Shown: positions 24,798 through 34,742, counted from the stretch's first letter. The stretch: 40,241 bases of DNA from Bradyrhizobium algeriense (GCF_003062295.1 NZ_PYCN01000042.1:1-40241); one strand, 5' to 3'. Notes: a model not told the origin generated them from the letters alone. Numbers and translations are program-made.

Positions 24798-25907
24798 ATG
24801 AGCAACATCACCAAAGCTCCTACGCCGGCCGCGGGCGGCCGCGCAGGAATCAAAAAAGAATTGCCCGAGCAGTTTAAGGCCTACAAGCACATCTGGGTAT
24901 TCGTCGAGCAGGAGCGCGGCCAGGTGCATCCCGTCTCCTGGGAACTCATGGGTGCGGGCCGCAAGCTTGCCGACAAGCTGAAGGTTGATCTCGCCGCGGT
25001 CGTCATCGGCCCGGAGGCCGAGACCACGCGCAACGCCGCGCTCGAATCCTTCTGCTACGGCGCAGACCTAACCTATCTCGTGACCGAGAATGTGCTGTCG
25101 GAGTATCGTAACGAGTCCTACACCAAGGCGCTGACCGATCTCGTCAACACCTACAAGCCAGAGATCCTGCTGTTGGGCGCCACCACGCTCGGTCGCGATC
25201 TTGCAGGCTCGGTAGCTACTACGCTACTGACGGGTCTCACCGCCGACTGCACGGAGCTCGACGTCGACGCGGATGGTTCGCTTGCGGCCACGCGTCCGAC
25301 CTTTGGCGGATCGCTGCTTTGCACGATCTACACCTTGAATTACCGGCCGCAGATGGCAACCGTCCGCCCGCGCGTGATGCCGATGCCAGAGCGTGTCGCG
25401 CGCGATGCCGCCCGCATTATCATGCATCCGCTCCGCCTGCTCGAAGAAGACATCGTCACCAAGGTGCTGTCCTTTGTGCCGGACCGTGATTCGGCCAAAT
25501 CCAATCTCGCTTATGCCGACGTTGTCGTCGCCGGCGGGCTGGGGTTGGGCTCGCCTGAGAGTTTCCAGCTGGTACGGCAGCTCGCCGCCGTGCTCGGCGC
25601 CGAATATGGCTGTTCGCGTCCGCTGGTACAAAAGGGCTGGGTCACCTCGGACCGGCAGATCGGCCAGACGGGCAAGACCATCCGGCCAAAGCTCTATATC
25701 GCCGCAGGCATTTCCGGCGCGATCCAGCATCGGGTCGGCGTGGAGGGCGCCGATCTAATCGTCGCCATCAATACCGATAAGAACGCGCCAATCTTTGACT
25801 TTGCCCATATCGGCGTCGTCAACGACGCTATGCACCTGTTACCAGCGCTGACGGCCGCATTTCGTGCACGGCTTTCACCGCATTCGCGCGACCGGATCGC
25901 GAGCTAG
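24798..25907 (+). CDS. fixB: FixB, electron-transfer flavoprotein alpha subunit
   Basis: A 369-aa protein (MSNITKAPTPAAGGRAGIKK), with WVFVEQERGQVHPVSWELMG at the N-terminal domain and the FAD-binding C-terminal domain GQTGKTIRPKLYIAAGISGA followed by VAINTDKNAPIFDFAHIGVV. It is full length and undamaged, with a GAGGGG ribosome-binding site at 24781-24786. FixB with FixA and the FixC-FixX quinone oxidoreductase bifurcates NADH electrons, reducing quinone and the ferredoxin/flavodoxin that feeds nitrogenase. It starts 15 nt after the fixA relic and ends 11 nt before fixC, one operon. Confidence 0.95.
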   Translation: MSNITKAPTPAAGGRAGIKKELPEQFKAYKHIWVFVEQERGQVHPVSWELMGAGRKLADKLKVDLAAVVIGPEAETTRNAALESFCYGADLTYLVTENVLSEYRNESYTKALTDLVNTYKPEILLLGATTLGRDLAGSVATTLLTGLTADCTELDVDADGSLAATRPTFGGSLLCTIYTLNYRPQMATVRPRVMPMPERVARDAARIIMHPLRLLEEDIVTKVLSFVPDRDSAKSNLAYADVVVAGGLGLGSPESFQLVRQLAAVLGAEYGCSRPLVQKGWVTSDRQIGQTGKTIRPKLYIAAGISGAIQHRVGVEGADLIVAINTDKNAPIFDFAHIGVVNDAMHLLPALTAAFRARLSPHSRDRIAS

Positions 25908-25918
25908 AGGAGGTTGTT

Positions 25919-27226
25919 GTGATCGAGGAGAAGTTCGATGCAATCGTGGTCGGCGCCGGCATGTCGGGCAACGCGGCGGCTCTGGCCATGGCTCAACGCG
26001 GCATGAAGGTGTTGCAGCTCGAGCGCGGTGAATATGCCGGATCGAAGAATGTTCAGGGCGCAATCCTCTATGCCGACATGCTCGAAAAGCTGATCCCGGA
26101 CTTCCGCGATGACGCGCCGCTCGAACGTCATCTCGTCGAGCAACGGTTCTGGATAATGGACGATCGCTCCCATCTCGGCGTGCACTACCGCTCCGAAGAC
26201 TTCAACGAGGAGCGGCCGAACCGGTACACGATCATCCGCGCGCAGTTCGACAAATGGTTCTCCTCGAAAGTGCGCGAGGCCGGCGCGACCGTGCTGTGCG
26301 AGACCACCGTCACTGAGCTCGCGCGGGACGCCCATGGGAAAGTCATCGGTGTTCGTACGGATCGCCGCGACGGCGAAATCCACGCAGATGTCGTGGTGCT
26401 GGCCGAAGGCGTGAATGGCCTTCTCGGTACGCGTGCGCGCCTGCGCGAGCGGCCCAAGCCCGACAAGGTGGCACTCGCAGTTAAGGAAATGCACTTTTTG
26501 CCGCGTGAGACCATCGAGGCCCACTTCAATCTCAAGGGCGACGAAGGCGTCGTTGTCGAAGCGGCCGGCACCATTTCCAGTGGCATGACCGGAATGGGCT
26601 TCATCTATGCCAATAAGGAGTGCATCTCGATCGGCATCGGCTGTATCGTCGCCGACTTTCAGCGCACCGGAGAGACGCCATATGGGCTGCTCGACCGCTT
26701 CAAGCGTCACCCGTCCGTGGCGCCCCTGATCGAGGGCTCGGAGGTCAAGGAATACTCCGCGCACCTCATTCCTGAAGGCGGCTACAAGGCGATCCCGCAG
26801 CTCTATGGCGATGGCTGGGTAGTGGTGGGCGATGCGGCGCAGCTCAACAACGCCATTCATCGCGAGGGCTCTAACCTCGCGATGACTTCGGGCCGCATCG
26901 CGGCGGAAGCGATCGTCCAGGTGAAATCGCGCAGCCATCCCATGACCGCGGCAAATCTGTCAGTCTACAAGAAGATGCTGGACGACTCCTTCGTGATTAA
27001 GGATCTCAAGAAGCACAAGGATATGCCGATGCTGATGCATACCAACTCGCAAAACTTCTTTCTCACCTATCCGCAGCTCGTCTCCAGGGCGATGCAGAAT
27101 TATGTACGCGTCGACGGTACGCCGAAGGCTGAGAAAGAGAAGGTGACATTGAAATCCTTTGTCAATGCGCGGTCCTGGACCGGTCTATTTGGCGATGCAT
27201 TCCGCCTCGCCCGTGCCTGGCGCTAA
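25919..27226 (+). CDS. fixC: FixC, ETF:quinone oxidoreductase-like flavoprotein
   Basis: A 435-aa protein from GTG 25919, preceded by GAGGAGG at 25909-25915. The FAD dinucleotide-binding motif GAGMSG is at residues 12-17 (FDAIVVGAGMSGNAAALAMA), and VVVGDAAQLNNAIHREGSNL is the second FAD-contact motif of the ETF-QO family. Unlike mitochondrial ETF-QO it has no Fe-S domain; that is supplied by FixX. It passes electrons from the FixAB flavins to quinone and ferredoxin. It is intact. A minus-strand frame across it is a shadow. Confidence 0.96.
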   Translation: MIEEKFDAIVVGAGMSGNAAALAMAQRGMKVLQLERGEYAGSKNVQGAILYADMLEKLIPDFRDDAPLERHLVEQRFWIMDDRSHLGVHYRSEDFNEERPNRYTIIRAQFDKWFSSKVREAGATVLCETTVTELARDAHGKVIGVRTDRRDGEIHADVVVLAEGVNGLLGTRARLRERPKPDKVALAVKEMHFLPRETIEAHFNLKGDEGVVVEAAGTISSGMTGMGFIYANKECISIGIGCIVADFQRTGETPYGLLDRFKRHPSVAPLIEGSEVKEYSAHLIPEGGYKAIPQLYGDGWVVVGDAAQLNNAIHREGSNLAMTSGRIAAEAIVQVKSRSHPMTAANLSVYKKMLDDSFVIKDLKKHKDMPMLMHTNSQNFFLTYPQLVSRAMQNYVRVDGTPKAEKEKVTLKSFVNARSWTGLFGDAFRLARAWR

Positions 27227-27258
27227 CCAGCCAAAATCGAAGCCAAGGAAGCTGAAGT

Positions 27259-27555
27259 ATGAATGTTGAGACATCAGTGCGCGTCGAGGACAAGCTGTTC
27301 TACAACCGCTATCTCGTCGACGTCGGTCGTCCCCACATCAAAGTGCGCGCACACACGAAGCCATCCCCGCAGCTGCTTGCACTTTTAAAGGTCTGCCCGG
27401 CGCGCTGCTATGAGCTCAACGACAAGGGGCAGGTCGAGGTCACCGTCGACGGCTGCATCGAGTGCGGCACCTGCCGGGTCATCGGCGAGCCCACCGGCGA
27501 CATCGAATGGAGCTATCCGCGCGGCGGATACGGTGTGTTGTTCAAGTTCGGATGA
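27259..27555 (+). CDS. fixX: FixX, ferredoxin-like subunit of Fix complex
   Basis: A 98-aa protein, MNVETSVRVEDKLFYNRYLV. Cys residues at 46 and 50 (VCPARCY) and at 66, 69 and 72 (GCIECGTC) provide [4Fe-4S] ligands as in ETF-QO-type ferredoxins. It pairs with FixC to form the quinone oxidoreductase half of FixABCX. It begins 32 nt after fixC behind AAGGAAG. It is intact and the last gene of the operon. Confidence 0.96.
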   Translation: MNVETSVRVEDKLFYNRYLVDVGRPHIKVRAHTKPSPQLLALLKVCPARCYELNDKGQVEVTVDGCIECGTCRVIGEPTGDIEWSYPRGGYGVLFKFG

Positions 27556-28112
27556 GAGCTGCACGGCAGGCGTAGTGTGATCGCCCTTTTATTGAGACGA
27601 TCTCACGGCAGATCCATGTCTCCGCGCCCCGCTTGTGAGAGAGGCCGAATCGATGGCGGTAGCTGGTGACGTGCCCGGCGTACGGAACGGTCGCGGGAGC
27701 TTTGCCTTGCATCAGATTTCCTAGCTTTTCTGCGCGCCATCATTGGCGCGCTGATTAGAAAGACCTGGATCTTCCCGCCGCTGCACGCGGGAGAACCTCA
27801 TGTGCGTTGCTCTCGCCTCGTCAAAGCCTGATCCAACGCAGCAGGCGGCGCCGCGAACGCCTGTTTGGTGGGAGCCGGCGCCGGTACGCGGCAGCAGCCT
27901 ATCTCATCAAGGAGGGCGGGACTATCGGGCGAGAATGTCGTCCCTTCGAGAAGACGGAGCAGTTCGGTGACAGCAGCCATGCCCATGACGAAGGATGGCT
28001 AGGTCATGCGCGGCGGGGCGCATGTTCGAGGAGAATTCCACTTGCACCTACGAACTGCTGACCTCCATTTCGCTAGAGCAGGCATCCGGCCAAGTCGGCG
28101 TAGGAAGAACTG
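27556..28112. other. About 560 bp without a supported gene, downstream of fixX
   Basis: Only short frames occur. Translated pieces such as ENSTCTYELLTSISLEQASG (about 28026-28085) look protein-like but are not recognised. This may be debris of another nif-associated gene. Confidence 0.35.
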
Positions 28113-28244
28113 ATGGAGGACCATGAAGAGTTCTTCTGGAATAAGGCGCGCCAGCTTTCGGGCGGCGAGATCGTCAAGGTGTCCAGTTTTGGTCTACGCG
28201 AGAAAGATGGGCTCGAGCTGATCGCCCCGCTGCACCGCCACTGA
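28113..28244 (+). CDS. Possible 43-aa ORF upstream of the SDR gene
   Basis: MEDHEEFFWNKARQLSGGEI ends ...LELIAPLHRH. An AGGAAGA site precedes the ATG and the stop is 27 nt before the SDR start, so it could be a small co-transcribed gene. It could equally be the C-terminus of a decayed protein. No family is recognised. Confidence 0.3.
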   Translation: MEDHEEFFWNKARQLSGGEIVKVSSFGLREKDGLELIAPLHRH

Positions 28245-28271
28245 TCAACGGAGCGAAGCAAGGAACATGTC

Positions 28272-29030
28272 ATGGGACGTGTGAACGAAAAGGTCATTCT
28301 GGTAACCGGCGGAGCTCGTGGGATGGGTGCAGCTCATGCGCGCCTGCTTGTCGCTGAAGGCGCCAAGGTCGTAATCACTGATATTCTTCATACAGAAGGA
28401 GAGGCTCTCGCGGCTGAACTGGGCACTTCCGCCGTCTATGTGCGTCAGGACGTCACCCGGCCGGAGGAGTGGGCTAGGGCGGTCGCGACCGCCGAGAGCA
28501 GCTTCGGCGCGCTGCATGGGCTGGTTAACAATGCTGGAATCGCCAGCATGGCCCCGATCGAGCAGTTCCCGCTCGATCAGTGGAACAAGGTTATTGCCGT
28601 CAATTTAACCGGTGCGTTCCTTGGAATGCAGGCGGCCCTGCCGGCAATCCGGCGCGGGGGCGGAGGTTCGATTGTCAACATCTCGTCCGTCGAGGGGCTG
28701 CGGGGCACTGCCGGGCTTCATGCCTATGTTGCTTCCAATTTCGGCGTGCGGGGCATAACCAAGTCTGCTGCGCTGGAGGCCTCGGCCTCGGGCGTCCGCG
28801 TCAACTCGATCCATCCCGGCTTCATCACCACGCCGATGACCGAGAGCTTCGATCCCTCCATTTTCCCCATTCCGCTGGGACGGGCAGGCCGGCCGCAGGA
28901 AGTGTCGCAGGCAGTCTTGTTCCTGCTCAGCGACGAGTCCAGTTATCTTACCGGTTCCGAGATCGTCATCGATGGCGGTCTGACGACCGGCGTCCCACAC
29001 AAATGGCTGGCGCCCGAGTATTTCTTTTGA
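28272..29030 (+). CDS. Short-chain dehydrogenase/reductase with altered active site
   Basis: A 252-aa classical SDR: cofactor loop TGGARGMG (residues 12-19), NNAG (86-89), Ser138/139 in VNISSVEG, and Tyr152 in AYVASNFGV. The invariant catalytic Lys of YxxxK is Asn156 here (AAT; Lys would be AAG or AAA). The rest, including the C-terminal GSEIVIDGGLTTGV, is well kept and closest in layout to 3-alpha/20-beta-hydroxysteroid dehydrogenases. Without Lys the protein should bind NAD(P) but hardly catalyse. An AGGAAC site lies just ahead. It follows the fix operon on the same strand but has no visible sigma54 site. The substrate is unknown. Confidence 0.85.
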   Translation: MGRVNEKVILVTGGARGMGAAHARLLVAEGAKVVITDILHTEGEALAAELGTSAVYVRQDVTRPEEWARAVATAESSFGALHGLVNNAGIASMAPIEQFPLDQWNKVIAVNLTGAFLGMQAALPAIRRGGGGSIVNISSVEGLRGTAGLHAYVASNFGVRGITKSAALEASASGVRVNSIHPGFITTPMTESFDPSIFPIPLGRAGRPQEVSQAVLFLLSDESSYLTGSEIVIDGGLTTGVPHKWLAPEYFF

Positions 29031-29125
29031 TGAGCACCAACTGATCGTCCACGCCAGTACAACACGACGGCGCGGTTCGTCGTGTCAGCTCTCGGGATCT
29101 TCGGAGGTGGTGTCTCAGTTTGAAA

Positions 29126-29944
29126 TTAGACCACCCAAGTGCGGTGCCTCTTCTCGGCTTCGACCGAAAAGGCAAGTTTTGTCGGCTCGCAGTCTGCGAC
29201 TTTGCCGTGAACGAATTTCAGGCAGAAATTGAGCTTGTCCAAAAGCTCTTCGGCGGCCGCCACAACGTCCGACATGCCGGATAGTGATCGGTGGTGATAA
29301 ACCGCATTCCGCGCCTCCCGCACCTTCTCAAATTTGGCGGTGAAGTCGGCTGCACTTAGCGGATGGAATTTTGGGGAGAATACCGCCCAGTGTTCCTCAA
29401 CAAGCTGCCGTATGTGGGCCAAATGACAATCGTGCATAAACTCGTAGCCGTTCGCCATTGCATCAATCGGCCCATTGGGGAACTGCTTGCCCTCAATGTC
29501 CAAGATGACCGTGCCGATTCTAAAGGCCGCATGGCGGGCTAGTGGAACGCCGCCGATCTGGGCAATATTCTTGGCTCTCCCGCCCCTCTTTAGCTCCTCG
29601 TAAATGGCGCGCCACCACCGTGGATGCTTGTAGTGCTGCTCTAAGGTCACTGCGACGGTTGAGCGCAAAGCGTTCTCGAAAGAGTGAAAGACCGGGAACA
29701 GCTGGGCGTGTTCAGCCACTTTGCGGTTATATACGGAGAAGATCGCCGGTCGCCAATCATTCGGGAGGTATTTTAGTATTTCACCCTTGGTTCCCTCCTT
29801 GACTTCGATCAGTGAGGCCTCAAGTAGGTAGGGACTTACAAGGGTCAAATCAGACTGAAAATCCTCAACCTGGCTGGGCGTTGGGGAGAACGGCAAATAG
29901 TCGGTAAAGAACTTCGTTAAAAATTCGTAAGAGATATCTGGCAT
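29126..29944 (-). CDS. Abi-like protein with HEPN-type motif
   Basis: A 272-aa soluble protein, MPDISYEFLTKFFTDYLPFS; the C-terminal helix region KFEKVREARNAVYHHRSLSG holds an R-X4-H motif (Arg212 to His217), the catalytic signature of HEPN ribonucleases, and VFHSFENALRSTVAVTLEQH resembles the N-terminal part of Abi/Swt1-like HEPN proteins. Many such proteins are toxins or phage-defence effectors that cut RNA, but some are not nucleases. No antitoxin gene is adjacent. The gene is undamaged and more AT-rich than the neighbouring fix genes, which fits horizontal gain. Family assignment is tentative. Confidence 0.65.
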   Translation of the reverse strand: MPDISYEFLTKFFTDYLPFSPTPSQVEDFQSDLTLVSPYLLEASLIEVKEGTKGEILKYLPNDWRPAIFSVYNRKVAEHAQLFPVFHSFENALRSTVAVTLEQHYKHPRWWRAIYEELKRGGRAKNIAQIGGVPLARHAAFRIGTVILDIEGKQFPNGPIDAMANGYEFMHDCHLAHIRQLVEEHWAVFSPKFHPLSAADFTAKFEKVREARNAVYHHRSLSGMSDVVAAAEELLDKLNFCLKFVHGKVADCEPTKLAFSVEAEKRHRTWVV

Positions 29945-30077
29945 TTAGACTGCGACCGGCTATTTTTTTAAGGAACTTGACAGGGGAGCACGAGTTAGCG
30001 ATAAACCTGACCACTCCGGGAGTGATGGCGCGTTGCGACATTTGCCGTTGGGCCGCTACCTGAGTCTAAACATCTTT

Positions 30078-30108
30078 GAAAGAGGCTCCCGCATAGGGGG
30101 CCTCTTTC
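30078..30108. terminator. Strong hairpin, possible terminator
   Basis: GAAAGAGGC pairs with GCCTCTTTC, extended by CCC/GGG, with a short GCATA loop. No clear T-run follows on the plus strand. It lies between the Abi-like gene and the IS110 remnant, and both neighbouring genes read left, so its partner gene is unclear. Confidence 0.45.
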
Positions 30109-30457
30109 GCCGTTTAAGCCCTCATAACTTGATGAGATGAACAAGCGATTTCTTCAAGACCGAGACGACGATTGCGGAAACCGCTGTAAGTCCATTCTTT
30201 TGTTCGGTCGCGCTGCGGGTCATTCTTCCGTCCCGGCCACCGATCACTCAGCCGCCGCGCGCAGGGGCGGTCAAGGCTCGCCGCGTTTGCGGCCACCGCA
30301 AGGCTTGGCCTTGACCGGCCCGAGCACGGCGGCATGCTGGCGTGGAACGGGATTGCATTCCTGGCTGGCACTTGCCGTCAGCGGCGATTATGGTTGTCGG
30401 GCGCGGGCGACCTCGTGGCGAAGCGTGACGCATCGGCTGCAAGCGTCACCGGACTGC

Positions 30458-31701
30458 CTATTTTGTCCTGCCGAGCTGAGGCGCCCGCGCGCCGGATTTT
30501 GGCCGCCGCGGTTTCCATTGTGACACGAACCGTTCGTAGCTTTGCTCTGCCTGGGCGGCAATCAACATCTCGCGGTCGCGCAGCGACTTGATGTTGTAGG
30601 CATAGGCTGGTCCACGCCGGTTGCCTTTCTGTTGCGGATGTCCGGCTTGAAGTTGCATCGCGCGGGTCTTGTTGGCGACCAGCGCTGGGCGCGCCCACAG
30701 GTAATCTTCGCCCCTCGTCAACAAATGCCAGCAGAGCACAGTGAGCTTGCGAGCCACGGCCACCGCGGCGATCTGATGGCCGCACCGGGCGCGGATGCGC
30801 ACGAAAAACGCATGCAGTGGACCGGGCGCCTTGGCCGCGGCCCAGGCCGCCTCAACCAGCATGGCGCGCGCGTGAGAACGGCCGATCTTGCTGATGCGAC
30901 CGTGATGGGCGACTCCCAGTCCCGACTGCCGCACCCGCGGGTTCAGCCCGAAATAGCTCACCAGCTTCTGCGGGCAGCTGAACCGGCGGATGTCGCCGAT
31001 CGCCGCCACGATCCCGGCGGCGACTGCCAGATTCACGCCGGTGATCGTCATCAATCTGTTGACCGCGGGATCGTCGCTGGCGTCCTGTGCGATCTCGCGG
31101 TCGAGCAGGGCCAAGTCTTCGGCCAGCCGGTCAAGCTCACGAACGTGCCGGTCGATCGCTGCGCGCTCATCGTCCGGCAACTGTTGAGCGGCCAGCCACG
31201 CCCGGCCGCGGGCGTTGAAAAGATCGGCGTGCGGGCACTTTGGGATCAGGTGCGCATGCAGATCGAATGCACTTCATTCTTGAGCCGCGTGCGATGCCGC
31301 ACGACCTGGTAGCGCCGCGCCACCAGCCTGCGCTTGCGTTCGGTCGCCGCATCAGGCGTCCAGATCTGCGGCAGGTAGCCCGCTGCCTGCAGGCTGGCGA
31401 GTGTACCGGCGTCGATCTTGTCAGTCTTGACGTGCGCCTGAGCGATCGCCTTCACCTGCAACGGATTGGCGATAATCACCCGCGCCACGAATGGCGCCAG
31501 CACCCGCGACACCGCCATGCTATTTCCGGTCGCCTCGATCACCACTTCATCGGTCGACCGCAGACTCTTGCCCATCCCTTCAAGGGCGGTCCGGGTCATG
31601 TCGACCCGACCGGCATGTCGAAGAATGCCATCTTCCCAGATTACCACCTCGCCGAAGGTTCGGTGAACATCAATACCAATCACGCGTCGAATCTGCGCGT
31701 C
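30458..31701 (-). pseudogene. IS110-family transposase, one-base frameshift
   Basis: The first frame carries the DEDD RuvC-like half: VIGIDVHRTFGEVVIWEDG (Asp), VVIEATGNSM (Glu) and KTDKIDAGTLASLQ (Asp, Asp), running to CMRT and a stop near 31246. The other frame holds HLIPKCPHADLFNARGRAWL and the C-terminal transposase_20-type domain ITGVNLAVAAGIVAAIGDIR and LVSYFGLNPRVRQSG. Loss of one C near 31262 accounts for the shift. The start codon is also unclear, since only GTG 31683 is near the family start. IS110 elements lack obvious inverted repeats and I could not place the ends. Confidence 0.88.
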
Positions 31702-31945
31702 CTCCCTTCTGTTGGTTATAGCGGGAGCGGCGGGCGACACGACAACTACGGATTCGCGCTCACGGCGCAACCGGGCGAGTCGCAGAGGCGGCCAGCTACT
31801 AACACGAGCTCTCGGCTCATCGTGTGTATCGGCCTGCCCGCACTTTGTGCTCCCGGTGCCTCTGTCCCGATGGTCGCACCATACGCCACGATGTAGAACA
31901 CCGCAGCGGAATCTTGGCACCGAGAAATCTCATACCGGTTACCAA

Positions 31946-32167
31946 TCCATTGAAAGCGTGTTCGCGACCGTGCGGCACAGAACCGTGCGGACGAAAGGAT
32001 CACTGTCGTCAACGACCGCCAGGCTGATGGTGTTCAAGCTGGTTATCGCCGCATCAAAGACTTGGCGGCGGCTCAAAGGCACAAATCAGTTGCCGAAGGT
32101 GATTGCAGGTGTCAGATTCAACGACGGCATCGAGGTCATCCACATGCCGGCGAACCACGCCGCCTGA
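31946..32167 (+). pseudogene. IS256/mutator-family transposase C-terminal fragment
   Basis: SIESVFATVRHRTVRTKGSL, ARLMVFKLVIAASKTWRRLK and VIAGVRFNDGIEV form the C-terminus of IS256-family transposases, about 70 residues with a natural stop at 32165-32167. The rest of the gene is absent. Confidence 0.85.
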
Positions 32168-32450
32168 TCGCCTCGTCACCCAAAATCCCGCATAGCTCGA
32201 GCCCCGGCTTCCGAGAGGAAGTCGGGTTCTTCTTACCCGCCACAAATCGCAGGATCGCGGCCAGGTCACGCCGCAGCACGATGGCGAGTTGTTCCGCTTC
32301 GGGCACAAGCGTCACCTGATCGACCAAGGTACGGAGCACCTCCGCCGCCTCGGCTTTCTCCTCTTCGCTCTGCAGGCTTTCATAAAGTGTCAAGACGCGC
32401 TGCCGATAGATGTCCGCCATATTCGAGTGCAAGATCGGCGGGGGTTCGAC
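32136..32450 (-). pseudogene. Serine recombinase C-terminal fragment
   Basis: PPPILHSNMADIYRQRVLTL and AEAAEVLRTLVDQVTLVPEA followed by RRDLAAILRFVAGKKN match the coiled C-terminal tail of large serine recombinases. The catalytic resolvase domain and recombinase domain are missing. It overlaps the IS256 fragment by about 30 bp at a junction, showing mobile-element rearrangement. Confidence 0.7.
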
Positions 32451-32773
32451 GGTTGATACATACCATCTTTGATGCGGTGATGATGCCTCGAATCTGCTTT
32501 TCAACTCTTCCCAACTCGCTCCGCCAAGCATCCTGATCGGTTCAATATGTCGAAAGCCGTGATCGACGATCTCGATGCTGAGATCCGTTCCCGAAGCGGC
32601 TTTGCGCAGGATCGCACCCGAAGAAGAGCGCTTGCTTAGCCTCCAAGGAGAGGAAGGATGAATCCGTGGTTCGAAATACTGAAGCGTCATGCGAGAAATC
32701 GAGTGCCCGTCCACGACCTACGAGCAATACCGCGCGCGCTTGACTGAAATACTGACGCCAAAGTCAGCGCGCG

Positions 32774-33115
32774 ATGATCGCGGCGAGAATGGTAGAGGAG
32801 TCGAAACAGCTCGGACGGGCGAGGCTGGCTCGTCGCCAGATCTGGGTCGCAGCGGCCCGCCTGGCCATTGATCCCGGTCCGCGGTGTCCCTGTGCTATTT
32901 GTCTTCAGTATGGAAGCGTCACCGGGGCGCATCATATTTATCCTTTGTCGTTTCATTCGATGACGGCTTGACGGAGCCAGTACAGGAATTCTGCTAGTTG
33001 CCCGACCCGTCACAGCCTCATGCACGAGATAATCGAGTCTCTTATGGCGACTCGGCAGCCGCGGCTGGAGGGCGTGCCGTTCGACGAACGGGGGAGGCTG
33101 GATAAGCTCGGTGTA
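32774..33115 (+). pseudogene. HNH-nuclease-like protein, frameshifted
   Basis: From ATG 32774 (MIAARMVEESKQLGRARLAR) the translation reaches CPCAICLQYGSVTGAHHIYP, giving Cys-X2-Cys and a HH pair. After frame changes near 32958 and 33000 come DDGLTEPVQEFC and CPTRHSLMHEIIESLMATRQ, completing a Cys-His metal-binding HNH-like core, then PRLEGVPFDERGRLDKLGV. HNH domains are found in homing and restriction endonucleases and in phage packaging proteins. It is broken by at least two indels. No methylase partner is nearby. Confidence 0.55.
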
Positions 33116-33675
33116 TGTGGAACTACGGCAACGGCCGCGTGGAAAGGGGAGGGGCTGTCTCGCAAATGGAAGGCTCGATGGCGCGTGCGAGCAAGCCATC
33201 TTTGCGCTTCGAGGGCTGGTACGTACGGCACGGCGCCGTTGCATCGGCGACCATCACATCGAAGGCCGCCACCGCAGCCACCTTCCAAACGGGTCAGGAA
33301 CTTCGAGGATGGCTCAACTCGGAAGCCGTTGCGGCATAGAGCGCGCAGCTGAATTGGCCGACCGCAAAGACCAAAGCGATGTGGGCGTACTTTGCAGCAA
33401 GGCTTTATGCTGTCCGAGTACCGCACCTGGATGGCTTTGCCGATGCCGAGGCGAAAGTGACATTGCTCGGCGCGCTGCCGCCGGCAACACCAGTCCAGAT
33501 TCATCACTGGGCCGGTGAGTCATTCTATTCTCGGTCGATGCCGAGCCGCTCGACACTGTGCGGACCGCACTTAATCCCGGGACGGTCGGGCTGTTGCGCG
33601 CCTAGGTGTTTCAGGATTGTCGGCCGGATCGACATCAGCTACCTGGGCCGGTCGATCTGTCCGGTGCATGATGCG
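33116..33675. other. About 560 bp without a recognised gene
   Basis: Two protein-like stretches occur: 33115-33339 (MWNYGNGRVERGGAVSQMEG) and 33379 onward (MWAYFAARLYAVRVPHLDGF). I cannot assign either to a family, and neither has a convincing ribosome-binding site. Confidence 0.3.
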
Positions 33676-34454
33676 CTAAGATGTTCGCGCCGGTCTCGCT
33701 CGCACGTTCTCGATGTTTTCGACGAAGCTCTTGACCAGATCGGCCGTATCCTGAACGAACGCCTTGGTGAAGACCTTCAGCTCGTTCCCGTTCTTGTCGA
33801 ACCCGTTCCGGTGGACACAGTTATGGCGCAGCATCACCGCCTTGAAGAGGCTCTGTTTGTCGTTGGCCAGGCTCAGGATACGAATGCCAAGCGCAATGTT
33901 GTAAAGAACATCGACCCTAGCGAGATTGTGATACTGGATCGAGCGAAGGTGCTCCCGAACTTTTCTCGCGACGAGCCCTTCGCAATTTCGGCGAGCGTGA
34001 ACTTCTCCTTCGCAAGATCATCATCCTGATCGATTAGGCGCTGAAAAGCAGCTGCATCAGCCTCGATCTCGTTTTTCAACTTGTCGGCCAGAAAGGCTTC
34101 CATTGCAGTGATCTGATGCGAAAAGATCATACGATTGACCAAGTGGCCCCCGCTATCGCTTCCATGGTCCGCGAGCAAATCGCCGGGATGGTGATAGGAG
34201 CTCATGAAGATCGAGAAGGGGTTATCGGGGACAGAGTAATCGACCCATTCATCAGGCTCGGGTCCGCCGTGCTCGAGGCCGTAGTCAAAATCCTCGATCA
34301 CCTCATGAGGCCCGGCGTTTGTCTCATGATAATTCTCGAGACCGACCGGATACTCCCAAAGGCCCCAGGTCAGCTCCCCTAGGCTAAGGCTAGGCTGGCT
34401 CGAGGTCGAATGCAAACGCTGCAACACCCGGGCTAGCCTGCCGCTCGATGCCAT
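33676..34454 (-). pseudogene. HEPN-like unknown protein, frameshifted
   Basis: The first frame runs from about 34454 through QPSLSLGELTWGLWEYPVGL and HQITAMEAFLADKLKNEIEA to KFTLAEIAKG. A shift near 33970 leads to VDVLYNIALGIRILSLANDK and KAVMLRHNCVHRNGFDKNGN, then VQDTADLVKSFVENIENVRA to a TAG at 33676-33678. The motif RHNCVH is an R-X4-H as in HEPN domains. The combined protein would be about 250 aa. The true start is uncertain because the upstream part overlaps a Zn-ribbon-like frame on the other strand. The gene is broken by an indel. Confidence 0.6.
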
Positions 34455-34602
34455 CCGCCGGCCACGGGATACGCCGATCTGGAAGCTGGATGCCTCGTTA
34501 AAATGCCGGTCCTGCCGCAAGGGTCGTTCGGCGCCGCCGGTGCGCATGGATCAAGCTGGCGAAGGCGCGGGCGATCTCGTCTTTTCGATCGCCGCTCGCT
34601 GA
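34387..34602 (+). pseudogene. Small zinc-ribbon-like protein, partial
   Basis: The plus-strand frame GWLEVECKRCNTRASLPLDA continues to ASLKCRSCRKGRSAPPVRM, giving two CxxC pairs (CKRC and CRSC) 35 residues apart, typical of a small zinc-ribbon protein. No start codon is evident upstream, and the tail after VRM appears shifted. Function unknown. Confidence 0.4.
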
Positions 34603-34713
34603 ATGGAAGCTGCCGGCGGGAAGCGCTTGAACGACCTCCGAGAAAAAATGGCCAAATCGGCAAAATTCACCGGAACTTTGAGTGGTCCATCCTTTTAACG
34701 GTCGGATTGTCCT

Positions 34714-34730
34714 GTTACCTATTGCGTAAC
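34714..34730. promoter_or_regulatory. Putative toxin-antitoxin operator 1
   Basis: GTTACCTATTGCGTAAC is an inverted repeat (GTTAC/GTAAC), 29 bp from a matching second site. Confidence 0.55.
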
Positions 34731-34742
34731 GATTCATGGTTT

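Noticed and set aside
25904..26938. 344-aa open frame opposite fixC
   Set aside because: Antisense shadow; fixC is complete and unambiguous.
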